Translations under genes and position numbers: made by a program | Shown here: one piece after another, positions 1-8,369 of the stretch | How the letters are laid out: every line of letters begins with the position of its first letter | Position numbering within the stretch: position 1 is the stretch's first letter | Assembly: GCF_001870465.1 (NCBI RefSeq) | Contig: NZ_MDGK01000015.1 | Span: 558,001 to 622,000, forward strand | DNA length: 64,000 bases | Origin: Pseudomonas extremorientalis | GTDB lineage: Bacteria; Pseudomonadota; Gammaproteobacteria; Pseudomonadales; Pseudomonadaceae | Reading direction: 5' to 3' | The notes under the pieces: model-generated | Seen by the model: only the letters and a program-made list of their open reading frames with translations | Databases searched by the model: none | Told to the model about the DNA's origin: nothing

Positions 1-123
1 TGTCGCCACGGCAGCGACTTTTTCAGGCTAGCCCAGGGGCCTGGGGGCACAAGATTCATTGTGCGAATTCTCATTACCAGGCTTTTCCATCGCTGTGACG
101 GGCGTTGCGACACTTTGAAAATA

Positions 124-160
124 AAAAAGCCTGCTGGGCTTAAGGCTCAGCAAGCTTTTT
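124..160 (-). terminator. Rho-independent terminator of the MFS exporter gene
   Basis: Arms at 124-139 and 144-160 pair over about 15 bases with a TTAA loop and some G-U pairs. The A-run on the left becomes a U-run on the minus strand. It lies 18 bases beyond the stop of the minus-strand exporter gene. The right-hand T-run would let it work in both directions. Confidence 0.8.
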
Positions 161-177
161 GGGTGGGCACTCTTCGC

Positions 178-1404
178 TCAGGCGGGTTGGGCCGCCAGGC
201 TATTGCTTACATTCCGCCCCAGCACCAGCACAGTCATAAAACCGACGCCGACCAGGGCCGTGGCCAGGCTCAACAACACCGAGCTGCCCATCTGGTCGAC
301 GATCCGCCCGCCAAAGAACGAACCCAGGGCAATGATCACTTGAAACAAGGCGACGAACAGCGGCATGCCGCGTTCGACATCCTTGGGCGCGACCACGAAC
401 ATCCAGATACTTGCACAGGCCGGGAAGGCGCCGAAGGCAAAGCCCCACAGGCCGATCAGCATCGCTGCGCCGGTCATGCCGGTGGCGAAGTAAGGGAAAA
501 GGGCGGTGCTGGTGCCGATCATCAGTGCAACCAGCATCAAGGTGTGGCGTACGCTGCGGTTGGCAGCAAAACCGGCAAAAATATTACCGAATACCCCAGC
601 CACGCCAAAGAGCAGCAACAGTGAACCAATCGTTGGGCCGTCGAAACCGGAGCTGTATTTAAAGAACGGTGCGACATAGGTGTACGCAGCAAAGTGCGCC
701 AGGCCGATCAGCAATACCGCGATCAACCCGACCCGAGCCCGTGGGTTGATGAACAAGGCGGGCAGGTCACGAACGAGAATGGCTTTCTCCGGGTCCAGCC
801 GGGGCAGCAGGAGGACCTGCGCCAACAGCACCGGTATGCCCACCAGCGCGGTGACCAGGAACGTCATGCGCCAGCCCATCAGGCCACTGAGCCAAGTGCC
901 GACGGGCACGCCCAGTACGGTGGCCAGGGTCACGCCCATCATGATGATCGAGGTCGCCTTGGCGACGTCCACACCCTTGGGTGCCAGGCGGCCGCTGAGG
1001 GCGATGGCCGTCGCCCAGAAACCGCCGATACTGATGCCCAGCAAGACGCGGCCGAACAGCAGCAGGCTGAAGTCACTGGCGAACGCCACGACCATGTTGG
1101 CGATGATCATGATCAGCGTCAGGCCGATCAGCAGGTAGCGGCGGTCCATGGCGCCAATGATCACCGACAGCAATGGGGCGGCGAGGGCGGCCATGATGCC
1201 GGGCAGGGTCACCATCAGGCCGGCGTGGCCGGCACTGATGCCGAGGTCGGCAGCGACGTCGTTGAGCACGCCCACCGGGAGAAACTCACTGGTGACCAGG
1301 GCGAAGGCACCGACGGCGACCGAGAGAATCGCCAGCCACTGCTGTTTGACGCTCTGTTGATTATGTTCGGGGAGGCCGCTGGGGGCCTGGCTGGCACTTG
1401 GCAT
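178..1404 (-). CDS. MFS transporter, DHA1 (AraJ/NepI/SotB-like) exporter
   Basis: A 408-residue inner-membrane protein with about 12 hydrophobic segments, the usual length for 12-TM drug:H+ antiporter-1 carriers. Residues 20-60 hold the first helix and the TSEFLPVGVL motif typical of the AraJ/SotB/NepI branch, which exports sugars, purine nucleosides or drugs. The MDRRYLLIG loop after helix 2 stands where motif A of the MFS is found. The start is the first ATG, after a weak GGAAC. The gene stands alone, with a terminator behind it and about 250 bases of apparently empty DNA upstream. The substrate cannot be read from the sequence. Confidence 0.85.
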   Translation of the reverse strand: MPSASQAPSGLPEHNQQSVKQQWLAILSVAVGAFALVTSEFLPVGVLNDVAADLGISAGHAGLMVTLPGIMAALAAPLLSVIIGAMDRRYLLIGLTLIMIIANMVVAFASDFSLLLFGRVLLGISIGGFWATAIALSGRLAPKGVDVAKATSIIMMGVTLATVLGVPVGTWLSGLMGWRMTFLVTALVGIPVLLAQVLLLPRLDPEKAILVRDLPALFINPRARVGLIAVLLIGLAHFAAYTYVAPFFKYSSGFDGPTIGSLLLLFGVAGVFGNIFAGFAANRSVRHTLMLVALMIGTSTALFPYFATGMTGAAMLIGLWGFAFGAFPACASIWMFVVAPKDVERGMPLFVALFQVIIALGSFFGGRIVDQMGSSVLLSLATALVGVGFMTVLVLGRNVSNSLAAQPA

Positions 1405-1618
1405 GGTGTTGGGTTCCAGGGTGAACGACGCCTGCAGTCAGGCGAGGGGGAGGGGATCTGGAGGCGATTATAGGAATTAGTGTTGAAAATCGGGCAGGCG
1501 CTCGTTTCGATAGTAATCATCAGTGCTATCGATGCGACGCTCTGGCACGCACTGCATGACGAGGCAGCAGTCCGTGCGCAGGTGGGGCGTTGGTCGTACG
1601 GGGGAGGAAAGAGTGAAA

Positions 1619-1649
1619 GGCGTGCCGCGAACGCGGTTCATGGCACGCC
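1619..1649 (-). terminator. Hairpin with T-rich tail after the small ORF
   Basis: GGCGTGCC (1619-1626) pairs exactly with GGCACGCC (1642-1649) across a 15-base loop that contains its own CGCGAACGCG. Read on the minus strand the right side is followed by TTTCACTCTTTCC. It sits 11 bases past the stop of the small minus-strand frame, so it could end the stressosome operon. The stretch 1405-1618 shows nothing else I can name. Confidence 0.45.
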
Positions 1650-1659
1650 GTAGGCTGCA

Positions 1660-1833
1660 CTAATGCGTACTGGGTTCTTCCTCAACGCGAATGTTGAATG
1701 CCTCCAGCACACCGTCGCTTCTTCTTCTCAGCTCGTAGGTCACGGTTTGCCCTTCGTGTTCCAACACCCGATCCCTGCCGCCTTCCGCCAGCAGACAGGT
1801 CCCCGCCCTGTAGGTGTCCCGGTCTATCGGCGC
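1660..1833 (-). CDS. Small ORF of unknown function at the end of the stressosome operon (start unclear)
   Basis: Directly after the hybrid kinase stop, an open frame of 57 codons reads as a charged, protein-like sequence containing GRDRVLEHEGQTVTYELRRR and ending in EEEPSTH. It has no in-frame ATG. A GTG inside the frame would give only about 35 residues; ATA at 1825-1827 would be non-standard. A terminator-like hairpin follows the stop. It may be a real small protein with an unusual start, or the 3' remnant of a gene. I do not recognise a family. Confidence 0.35.
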   Translation of the reverse strand, partial: APIDRDTYRAGTCLLAEGGRDRVLEHEGQTVTYELRRRSDGVLEAFNIRVEEEPSTH

Positions 1834-1839
1834 CTAGCC

Positions 1840-3759
1840 CTACTCCCCTACGCCCTGTCTGATCTTTTCCAGCAACTCATCGATGTGAAAGGGCTTGGTG
1901 ATCAGGTGCATGCGTTCGCCCAGGAAGTTCTGGCGGTTGGCCGCATTCTCGGCGTAGCCGGTCATGAACAGGATCGGCAGGTTGGGGTTCAGGGCTCGCG
2001 CGTGGTCGGCCAGCTCCCGGCCAGTCATGTACGGCAAGCCGACATCCGTCAGCAGCAGGTCGATGCCCGCATTGGCTTTCAGGATGACGATGGCTTCGTC
2101 ACCATCGGCCGCCAGGCTGCAGCGGTAGCCGGCATCCGTCAGTACCTCGGCGACAAAACTGCGGACCGAGGGCATGTCTTCAACAATCAGTATGTGTTCG
2201 CCCATGCTGTTGCCCGGCACCGCCACGGTTTTGGTGGCAAAGGTGGCGGGGCCGTCGGCGGCGGGGAGCATGAGGGTCACCTCGGTGCCCTGGCGGGTCA
2301 CGCTGCGGATCTGCGCATCACCGCCGGACTGGCGGGCAAAGCCATAGATGGTCGACAGACCCAGGCCGGTGCCCTGGCCGACGGGTTTGGTGGTGAAGAA
2401 GGGGTCGAACACCTTGTCGATCACGCTGTGCTCGATGCCCACACCGTTGTCCCGTACCGACAGTGCAACGTACGGGCCATCTTCCAGCTTGAGGTTGCCG
2501 TTGGAGTACGACGGGTAAGTCGTCACCCAGATAATCCCGCCCTGGGGCAGTGCATCCCGCGCGTTGATCACCAGGTTCAGTACCGCACTTTCCAGTTGGA
2601 TCGGGTCCACCATCGCCACGGCGGGGTTGGTGGTCAGCTCCAGTTTCAAGGCAATGTGTTCGCCGATGGTGCGCACCAGCAACTCTTCCAGCGAGCGGAT
2701 ATGTGCGTTGATATCGGTCGGCCGGGTGTCCAGCGGCTGCTGGCGGGCGAAGGCGAGCAGACGGTTGGTCAGGCCGGCGGCGCTCAGGGCTGAACTGAGC
2801 GCCGCGTCGGCATAACCGAGTACCTTGTCGGTGCGCTGGCTTTCGATGCGCTTCTTGATCAGTTCAAGGCTGGTGATGATGCCCGTCAGCAGGTTGTTGA
2901 AGTCGTGGGCGATACCGCCGGTGAGCTTGCCCAGGGCATCCATTTTCTGGGCCTGGAGCAGTTGCGCTTCCGTACGTGCCAACTGGGTGGCGGCGTTGGC
3001 CAGCTCGGCCTGTTGGTGGCGTTCACGATGGCGGTGTTCGGTTACGTCCTCGACAAACACCAGGCTCAGCTCGGCGCGGTCATAGGGCGAAATCTGCCAT
3101 TCGGTTTCGCGCAGTTGCCCATCGACCTTCATCTGCAGCGTGCCCTTCCAGCGTTCACCCGCCGCGAGGCGCAGGCACAGCTCCTGGATGACGCTGTATT
3201 GATCGCTGGCGAAGCATTCGAGCAGGGCGTCCGGGTTGAGGTTGTCGTGGATCAGTTGGGCGAAGGCGTGGTTGCACTCGTGAACCTTCAACTGCGCGTC
3301 CATCACCGCAATCGGTGCGCTGATATTGAAGAAGATTTCCCGGAAGCGCGCCTCGCTTTCGCGCAGTGCGTATTCGGTGTCGCGTACCCGCAGCAAGGTG
3401 CGCAGGGTCGCCAGGAGCACCTCGGGGTCTACCGGGTGGATCAGGTAGGCATCGGCGCCTGCGTCCAGGCCGGTGATGATGTCGCCGGTCTCGATGGACG
3501 CCGCCGAAACGTGCACCACCGGCAGCAAGGCTGTGGCCGGGTTGGCACGCAAACCACGCACGATGTCGAAGCCGCTCATGTCCGGCAGGTTGACGTCCAG
3601 GATCAGTGCGTCGATCTTGCCCCTCGCGATCAGGTCGAGCCCTTCCTGGCCCGTGCCGGCTTCCAGTACCAGGTAATGATGGCGCTCCAGGCGTCGGCGC
3701 AGGGCATAGCGCGTGGCAGCGTTGTCGTCGACGATCAGCAGTTGTATGTCACGTTTCAT
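1840..3759 (-). CDS. Hybrid histidine kinase, REC-PAS-HisKA-HATPase-REC
   Basis: 639 residues, cytoplasmic, no membrane segment. Order: receiver 1 (5-120, phospho-acceptor Asp55), PAS-like region (135-245), coiled coil (248-272), HisKA with His285 in AHDFNNLL, ATPase with N box around 396-402, G1 DNGVGI (437-442) and G2 GQGTGLGL, then receiver 2 (521-636, Asp572, Lys622 in TKPF). In receiver 1 the conserved Lys is His108 (LIHP), so its switch may be atypical. The start ATG overlaps the upstream kinase gene by 11 bases and begins MKRDIQLL; an upstream in-frame extension lies wholly inside that gene and lacks kinase-like sequence. Being last of the large genes in the stressosome operon, it is a likely signal output. 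Receiver 2 may pass phosphate to an unlinked partner; no separate output regulator is encoded here. Confidence 0.88.
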   Translation of the reverse strand: MKRDIQLLIVDDNAATRYALRRRLERHHYLVLEAGTGQEGLDLIARGKIDALILDVNLPDMSGFDIVRGLRANPATALLPVVHVSAASIETGDIITGLDAGADAYLIHPVDPEVLLATLRTLLRVRDTEYALRESEARFREIFFNISAPIAVMDAQLKVHECNHAFAQLIHDNLNPDALLECFASDQYSVIQELCLRLAAGERWKGTLQMKVDGQLRETEWQISPYDRAELSLVFVEDVTEHRHRERHQQAELANAATQLARTEAQLLQAQKMDALGKLTGGIAHDFNNLLTGIITSLELIKKRIESQRTDKVLGYADAALSSALSAAGLTNRLLAFARQQPLDTRPTDINAHIRSLEELLVRTIGEHIALKLELTTNPAVAMVDPIQLESAVLNLVINARDALPQGGIIWVTTYPSYSNGNLKLEDGPYVALSVRDNGVGIEHSVIDKVFDPFFTTKPVGQGTGLGLSTIYGFARQSGGDAQIRSVTRQGTEVTLMLPAADGPATFATKTVAVPGNSMGEHILIVEDMPSVRSFVAEVLTDAGYRCSLAADGDEAIVILKANAGIDLLLTDVGLPYMTGRELADHARALNPNLPILFMTGYAENAANRQNFLGERMHLITKPFHIDELLEKIRQGVGE

Positions 3760-4612
3760 CGACGGTCTCGCTGGCGATGGAAAAGGGAATGACCACAAAA
3801 AACAGCGAGCCCACACCGGGTGTGCTTTCCACGCCCACCCGGCCACCGAGCAGTTCGGCGAAACGCTTGCACAAGGACAGGCCCAGGCCGGTGCCGCGCA
3901 GGCGCTTTTGCAACGGCGAATCGATCTGGGAAAAGTCTTCGAACAGATTGCTGTGCAATTCACCCGGTATACCCAGGCCGGTGTCCTGCACCGCAAAGCG
4001 TATCTCGTGTTCATTCTCCATGCGCGCCGACACCCGCACTTCGCCCTGCGCGGTGAACTTCAGCGCGTTGGAGATAAAGTTGCGCAGGATCTGCGCCAGT
4101 TTCTTGTCATCGGTGTAGAGCTTGGGCAAGCCGGAGGGCTCTTCGAAGATCAGGTCCACCGAGGACGCATCGACAATCGGCCGGAACATGCCGCGCAACG
4201 CCGAGAACAGGTCGAACATATCGAACCAGGCCGGGGAAATGCTGATACGTCCGGCCTCGATCTTCGCCAGGTCCAACAGGTCATCGACCATCTCGCGCAG
4301 TTCGCGGGCCGAGTTGCGAATGAAGCCGACCTGGGTGTGCTGTTCCTCGCTCAACGGGCCATCCAGCTCATCGGCCAGCAGGCTGGTGATGCTCAGGATC
4401 GAGCCCAGCGGCGTGCGGAACTCATGGCTCATGTAGGACAGGAAGCGGCTCTTGAGGTCCGACGCCTGGCGCAGTTGGTCGGCCTGGGTGTCCAGTTCGG
4501 CATACAGCGCCAGCACGCCCTGGTTGGTTTCGTCCAGCTCGGAACGCAGGGCGTCCGCCTCCAGGCGAAGGCGTTGGATTTCAGCGGCGAGCGCGGCAGG
4601 GGTGTCAGCCAT
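3749..4612 (-). CDS. Soluble sensor histidine kinase of the stressosome operon
   Basis: 287 residues. A coiled coil (about 7-55) leads straight into HisKA with His63 in the H box SHEFRTP, then an ATPase domain with N box (RNFISNALKF), G1 DTGLGIPG and G2 GTGLGLSL. There is no sensory domain or membrane helix, so its input must come from a protein partner, most simply the stressosome proteins encoded just upstream. The chosen ATG (4612-4610) overlaps the phosphatase gene stop by 8 bases. An ATG 18 bases earlier is possible but lies deeper in that gene. A natural candidate for cross-talk with the receivers of the next gene. Confidence 0.88.
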   Translation of the reverse strand: MADTPAALAAEIQRLRLEADALRSELDETNQGVLALYAELDTQADQLRQASDLKSRFLSYMSHEFRTPLGSILSITSLLADELDGPLSEEQHTQVGFIRNSARELREMVDDLLDLAKIEAGRISISPAWFDMFDLFSALRGMFRPIVDASSVDLIFEEPSGLPKLYTDDKKLAQILRNFISNALKFTAQGEVRVSARMENEHEIRFAVQDTGLGIPGELHSNLFEDFSQIDSPLQKRLRGTGLGLSLCKRFAELLGGRVGVESTPGVGSLFFVVIPFSIASETVDET

Positions 4613-5612
4613 CAATGGCCTCCAGGGCAATCACGAAGACCGTGACGTCATCCCGGCCGCGACAGAAGTCACGGTGCAGGACGGCGGCGATCAGGGCAGG
4701 GTGGCGGTGGACGAGCCCGGGGTAGTCCGACAGGTTCCAGCGTGACTGCAGGCCGTCGCTGTAGAGGATCAGCAACTGGCCGCCCACTTGAGCGTAGTCG
4801 AAGGCATGTGCCTTGCGAAACTGCACGCCGACGATCCCTGGATGGGAGGCCAGGCCACGGGATTTTTCCGGCCCGATCAGGCTGGCGCCAATATTGCCCA
4901 CGCCGGTAAACCTCAGGTTATCGGCCTCGGCATCGTATTGGGCCACGGCGAGGGCGCCACCGCGGGTGCCGTTCATGGCAATGTGCAGGTCGTTCATCAG
5001 CACCGTCGAATCCAGGAAGGCATTCTGGGCGAATACCCCTTCACCTGCCCGGGCGGCTTGCTCGGCATATTCGCCATGGCCCAGTCCATCGGCCACCATC
5101 ACACTGAAACCACCGGCTTCGATTGCCAGGTGCCAGGCATCGCCGCAATGCGGATCATCATGCAGTGAGTGCTGGCTGACCCCGTAGCGAATGTCCTTTG
5201 CCACTGAGCCGCGTGGATACAGCCTGGCCAGAATCGCCGTTCCGCGTGGATTGGCGTAGGCATCGAATACCTGGGCCAGGCGCGAAATCGCACCCAGACC
5301 AATGCCTTGGGTGCCCCCGGTAGAGTAACCGTCCACCAGGCAGCTGTTCAGGTCGAAGCCTTGGCCACGGTCGATGGCGACCAGTTCGAGGCCACCATTA
5401 CCGGTGGTGCGCAGGTGCAGTTGGCCATGTTCGGCATGCTTGAGGACATTGCTGGCCAGTTCGGTGGCCACCAGGGCTACGCGCCCGGCATCGGTGTCGT
5501 CGAAGCCCAACTGCTCGGCGAGTTGCTGCGCCGTGCGGCGGGCGTGGCCGACCTGGCTGGTGTCTTCAATCAGCAGCACATGGGTCAAGGCACTGGGAAT
5601 GTTCAGGCCCAT
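4605..5612 (-). CDS. ATP-binding SpoIIE-family protein phosphatase (RsbX/RsbU-like fusion)
   Basis: 335 residues with two domains. Residues 1-135 form an anti-sigma/RsbT-type GHKL ATPase: N box TELASNVLKH, G1 DRGQGF, G2 TQGIGLG. Residues 145-335 form a PP2C-like SpoIIE phosphatase: metal-binding ADGLGHG, GVGNIG, LYSDGLQSRW and the late RDDVTV. In known stressosomes RsbX dephosphorylates RsbS and RsbR to reset the complex; a kinase-like N-domain fused to the phosphatase suggests that one protein could both bind ATP and reset. It overlaps rsbT by 10 bases and the histidine kinase by 8, so expression is probably coupled. Confidence 0.85.
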   Translation of the reverse strand: MGLNIPSALTHVLLIEDTSQVGHARRTAQQLAEQLGFDDTDAGRVALVATELASNVLKHAEHGQLHLRTTGNGGLELVAIDRGQGFDLNSCLVDGYSTGGTQGIGLGAISRLAQVFDAYANPRGTAILARLYPRGSVAKDIRYGVSQHSLHDDPHCGDAWHLAIEAGGFSVMVADGLGHGEYAEQAARAGEGVFAQNAFLDSTVLMNDLHIAMNGTRGGALAVAQYDAEADNLRFTGVGNIGASLIGPEKSRGLASHPGIVGVQFRKAHAFDYAQVGGQLLILYSDGLQSRWNLSDYPGLVHRHPALIAAVLHRDFCRGRDDVTVFVIALEAIDG

Positions 5613-6007
5613 CGGGTGATCGTCACGCGGGTGCCCTGGCCTGGCGCGGTCTCCAGTTCAAATTCATCCACCAGGCGCTTGGCCCCGGTGAGCCCCAGGC
5701 CCAGGCCGCTGCCGGAGGTCCAGCCGTCGGTCATTGCCAGTTTCAGGTCGGGAATGCCCGGGCCTTCATCGCGAAAGGTCAGGCGCAGGCCGGGGCGGTG
5801 GTCTTTTTCGACCACCGCCCAGTCCATGTAGCCACCCTTGCCATAGACCACTGTGTTGCGCGCCAACTCGCTGACCGCCGTGACCAGCTTGGTCAGGTCG
5901 ATCAGGCGCATGCCGCAGTCCTGGGCCAGTTTGCGTACGAGTTGTCGAGCCAGCACGACGTCCTGTTCGATCAGCACCGGGTGGGTGCCATTGCTGGCTT
6001 GGGTCAT
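5603..6007 (-). CDS. rsbT: RsbT-like serine/threonine kinase (anti-sigma regulatory factor family)
   Basis: 134 residues, the full length of RsbT. GHKL ATPase motifs are complete: SELARNTVVYG (N box), DEGPGIPD (G1) and GSGLGLGL (G2). RsbT is held by the RsbR-RsbS stressosome, phosphorylates both on stress, is released, and then acts on a downstream partner. Here no rsbU, rsbV, rsbW or sigma-B gene follows, so the released kinase probably engages the phosphatase or the histidine kinases encoded next. The start overlaps the rsbS stop in an ATGA. Confidence 0.88.
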   Translation of the reverse strand: MTQASNGTHPVLIEQDVVLARQLVRKLAQDCGMRLIDLTKLVTAVSELARNTVVYGKGGYMDWAVVEKDHRPGLRLTFRDEGPGIPDLKLAMTDGWTSGSGLGLGLTGAKRLVDEFELETAPGQGTRVTITRWA

Positions 6008-6366
6008 GAGTGTTCTACCCGGTCGCGCAGCAGTTTCATGCCGCGCTCGACATTCAACGCCGTCGCCACGCCAGGCAGGGTCATGCCCAGTTCCACCAGC
6101 GTAATGGCTACGGCGGGCTGCATGCCTACCAAGACGGTCTGCGCGTCCATGATGCGCGACAGGCCGGAGATCGTGCCGATCATGCGTCCGATGAACGAGT
6201 CGACCATGTCCAGCGCCGAGATATCGATCAGCACACCGCGGGCGGAGGTACGGCTGATGCGTTCGGACAGGTCGTCCTGCAGGGTCAGCGCGAGTTGGTC
6301 GTGCATGTCCACCTGGATGGTCACGAGCAGGAACTCGCCCATCTGCAAAATAGGGATGCGTTCCAT
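6004..6366 (-). CDS. rsbS: RsbS-like STAS antagonist, stressosome scaffold
   Basis: 120 residues, a single STAS domain. The phospho-acceptor motif DMVDSFI is intact with Ser57, matching Ser59 of Bacillus RsbS, and the family signature around GMQPAVAITLVELG is present. RsbS and RsbR co-assemble into the megadalton cytoplasmic shell that holds RsbT. The start lies 2 bases after the rsbR stop, with rsbT overlapping at the 3' end, giving the classic R-S-T order. Confidence 0.92.
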   Translation of the reverse strand: MERIPILQMGEFLLVTIQVDMHDQLALTLQDDLSERISRTSARGVLIDISALDMVDSFIGRMIGTISGLSRIMDAQTVLVGMQPAVAITLVELGMTLPGVATALNVERGMKLLRDRVEHS

Positions 6367-6368
6367 GC

Positions 6369-7220
6369 TTAAACGGCCTTGGTGACGGTGACGCCTAAGC
6401 GTTTGAGGGAGAGTGCCAGCGCATCGGCCAGGTTGGCCTTGGTGACCACGCCTTGCAGGTCGAGACCCAGGTGCACGATGGTCTGCGCGATTTGCGGGCG
6501 TACGCCACTGATGATGCAGTCGGCACCCATCAAGCGGATGGCCGTGACGGTTTTGAGCAGGTGCTGGGCGACCAGGGTGTCGACGGTCGGTACGCCGGTA
6601 ATGTCGATGATCGCGATTTCCGCGCCGGTGTCGACGATGCGTTGCAGCAGCGATTCCATCACCACCTGGGTGCGTTGCGAATCCAGGGTGCCGATCATCG
6701 GCAGGGCCAGGACGCCTTCCCACAACTTCACCACCGGCGTGGACAGCTCCAGCAACTCTTCCTGTTGGCGCTTGATCACCGACTCGCGGGATTTCTGGAA
6801 GGTGCGGATGGTGTGCATGCCCAGGGCGTCGAGCAGCTCGGAGACTGTCAGCAGTTGTTCGGCCAATTGTGCCGGCTGGTCGGCATATTCACGCTGCAAC
6901 AGCGTGAACAGCGGGCCCTTGAGGGCAAAAATGAAGCTGGCAGTCTGCTGGGAGTCCTGGCCGGCGAGGGCGCGGCTGTGGGAGAGCTTTTCCAGGAATT
7001 GGCGGGTTTGTGCCCAGTTTTCATGATCGGTGCGCTGCGAACCGCCATTTTGCAGGGCTTCAGTCAGCAGAGCCAGGAACTCGGCGGTCTGTGTTTGCAC
7101 GTCGTCAGGCTTGATATTGCGCGTGGCCCCCGAGGCTTCGAGACTGGCTTTCCATTGATCAAGGAGAGTGCTGCGATTAGCTTGCAGGGCCTGGATTGTG
7201 TTCGTTTGCAGAGTTGCCAC
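6369..7220 (-). CDS. rsbR: RsbR-like stressosome sensor protein
   Basis: 283 residues: a variable N-terminal all-helical or globin-like sensor region (1-150), a linker helix (about 145-165) and a C-terminal STAS domain (165-278). The STAS domain keeps GVPTVDT (Thr215 aligned with the phospho-acceptor) and the upstream MIGTLDSQR segment where the second phospho-site of RsbR proteins lies (Thr178 or Ser181; alignment needed). The start is taken as GTG 7220-7218 because AAGGAGGT lies 5 bases before it; an ATG 21 bases upstream has no such signal. First gene of the operon; it sets which stress is sensed. Confidence 0.9.
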   Translation of the reverse strand: MATLQTNTIQALQANRSTLLDQWKASLEASGATRNIKPDDVQTQTAEFLALLTEALQNGGSQRTDHENWAQTRQFLEKLSHSRALAGQDSQQTASFIFALKGPLFTLLQREYADQPAQLAEQLLTVSELLDALGMHTIRTFQKSRESVIKRQQEELLELSTPVVKLWEGVLALPMIGTLDSQRTQVVMESLLQRIVDTGAEIAIIDITGVPTVDTLVAQHLLKTVTAIRLMGADCIISGVRPQIAQTIVHLGLDLQGVVTKANLADALALSLKRLGVTVTKAV

Positions 7221-7224
7221 GGTA

Positions 7225-7232
7225 ACCTCCTT
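7225..7232 (-). promoter_or_regulatory. Strong Shine-Dalgarno deciding the GTG start of rsbR
   Basis: AAGGAGGT on the minus strand, 4 bases before GTG at 7220. It falls inside the reading frame that would start at ATG 7241, which argues that the upstream ATG is not the true start. Confidence 0.75.
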
Positions 7233-7466
7233 GAATGCCATTGATGCGGTGCGCGCAATCTATACTAAATTGAGCTGTTTGGAATTGTTTCAAGCGGATT
7301 CGTTCAGGGGGACCGTCACCTTAAAAAGTGCCCTGGGGGACTATAGTTTGGGCCTTTTGTTTAGCCAGTGAAGCGGGTCATTTAACGGCCTGCCGGTCAC
7401 CCACATATGGCGACGCTGCGACTCGCGTACGATAATGCCCGCCACTTCGACCACATTGGCCCTCCC

Positions 7467-8369
7467 GTGATCATCAACTTCGACCTCAATGACCTCCAGG
7501 CCTTCCGCGCCGTGGTAGACAAGGGCAGTTTCCGTGGCGCCGCCGAGGCCATCCGCATCTCGCAACCGGCCCTCAGCCGGCGCATCGAAAAGCTCGAAAC
7601 CGCCCTTGATGTGAAGCTGTTCGAACGCACCACCCGGCGGGTCAGCCTGACCATGGTTGGCCGTACGTTTTTGCCACAAGTCGAACGCATGCTTGACGAC
7701 CTCGACGTGGCGCTGATGGGCATCAGCAACGTCGCGTCCACGCGCATGGGCAATGTCACTGTCGCCTGCGTGCCGTCCACCGCGTACTACTTCATGCCCC
7801 ACGTGATCTCCGAATTCCGCAAGCTGTATCCGAAGATCCGCTTGCGGGTGCTGGATACCAGTGCCGGCGAGGTGTGCAGTGCGGTGGAGAGTGGCGAAGC
7901 GGATTTCGGCTTGAGTTTCAGCGGCAGCCTGGCCGAGGAAGTGGAATTCGAACTGTTGTTGCAGGAGCGCTACGTGCTGGCCTGTCGCCGCGATCACCCG
8001 CTGGCCCAGCGCGACAGCGTGAGCTGGGCCGAAGCCTGCGAACATGATTACATCACCCTGGACAAGACCTCCGGCAACCGCCTCCTGCTTGACCAGGCCT
8101 TGCGCGGCATACGGGTGAAAAAGCCGAGTGTCTGCGAGACGCACCACGTGACTACCATGATCGGCCTGGTGGAGGCGGGATTGGGCGTGGCGATGGTGCC
8201 ATCGATTGCGATGCCGGCCCTGGAGCACACGGTCCTGGTCAGCGTGCCCCTGGTGGAGCCGCAGGTGATGCGCAACGTGGGCTTGATAAAACGCCGCGGG
8301 CGGACATTGCCGCCAGCGGCGCTGGAGTTGGAGCGGTTATTGCGGGAGATGCCGTTTCGCTCAGCGTGA
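7467..8369 (+). CDS. LysR-family transcriptional regulator
   Basis: 300 residues: winged HTH at 4-63 (FRGAAEAIRISQPALSRRIEKLE), linker helix, and a two-lobed effector domain. GTG at 7467 gives the normal LysR N-terminus (INFDLNDLQAF); an ATG at 7407 would add 20 residues unlike the family. It runs convergent with the binding-protein gene, overlapping it by 9 bases at the 3' ends, so it probably controls the downstream symporter/binding-protein unit at a distance from that unit's promoter. The effector may be a tricarboxylate or related acid, by context only. Confidence 0.85.
   Translation: MIINFDLNDLQAFRAVVDKGSFRGAAEAIRISQPALSRRIEKLETALDVKLFERTTRRVSLTMVGRTFLPQVERMLDDLDVALMGISNVASTRMGNVTVACVPSTAYYFMPHVISEFRKLYPKIRLRVLDTSAGEVCSAVESGEADFGLSFSGSLAEEVEFELLLQERYVLACRRDHPLAQRDSVSWAEACEHDYITLDKTSGNRLLLDQALRGIRVKKPSVCETHHVTTMIGLVEAGLGVAMVPSIAMPALEHTVLVSVPLVEPQVMRNVGLIKRRGRTLPPAALELERLLREMPFRSA

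Noticed and set aside
52..77. Fur-box-like sequence around GCGAATTCTCATTACC
   Set aside because: One half resembles AATGAGAAT but the second half is poor, and no iron gene follows within the window.
1663..2793. Plus-strand open frame of 376 codons
   Set aside because: Antisense of the hybrid kinase ATPase and receiver domains.
7324..7358. AAAAGTGCCC/GGGCCTTTT hairpin between rsbR and the LysR gene
   Set aside because: It has a bulge and a 16-base loop and lies upstream of both divergent genes, so a terminator role makes little sense.
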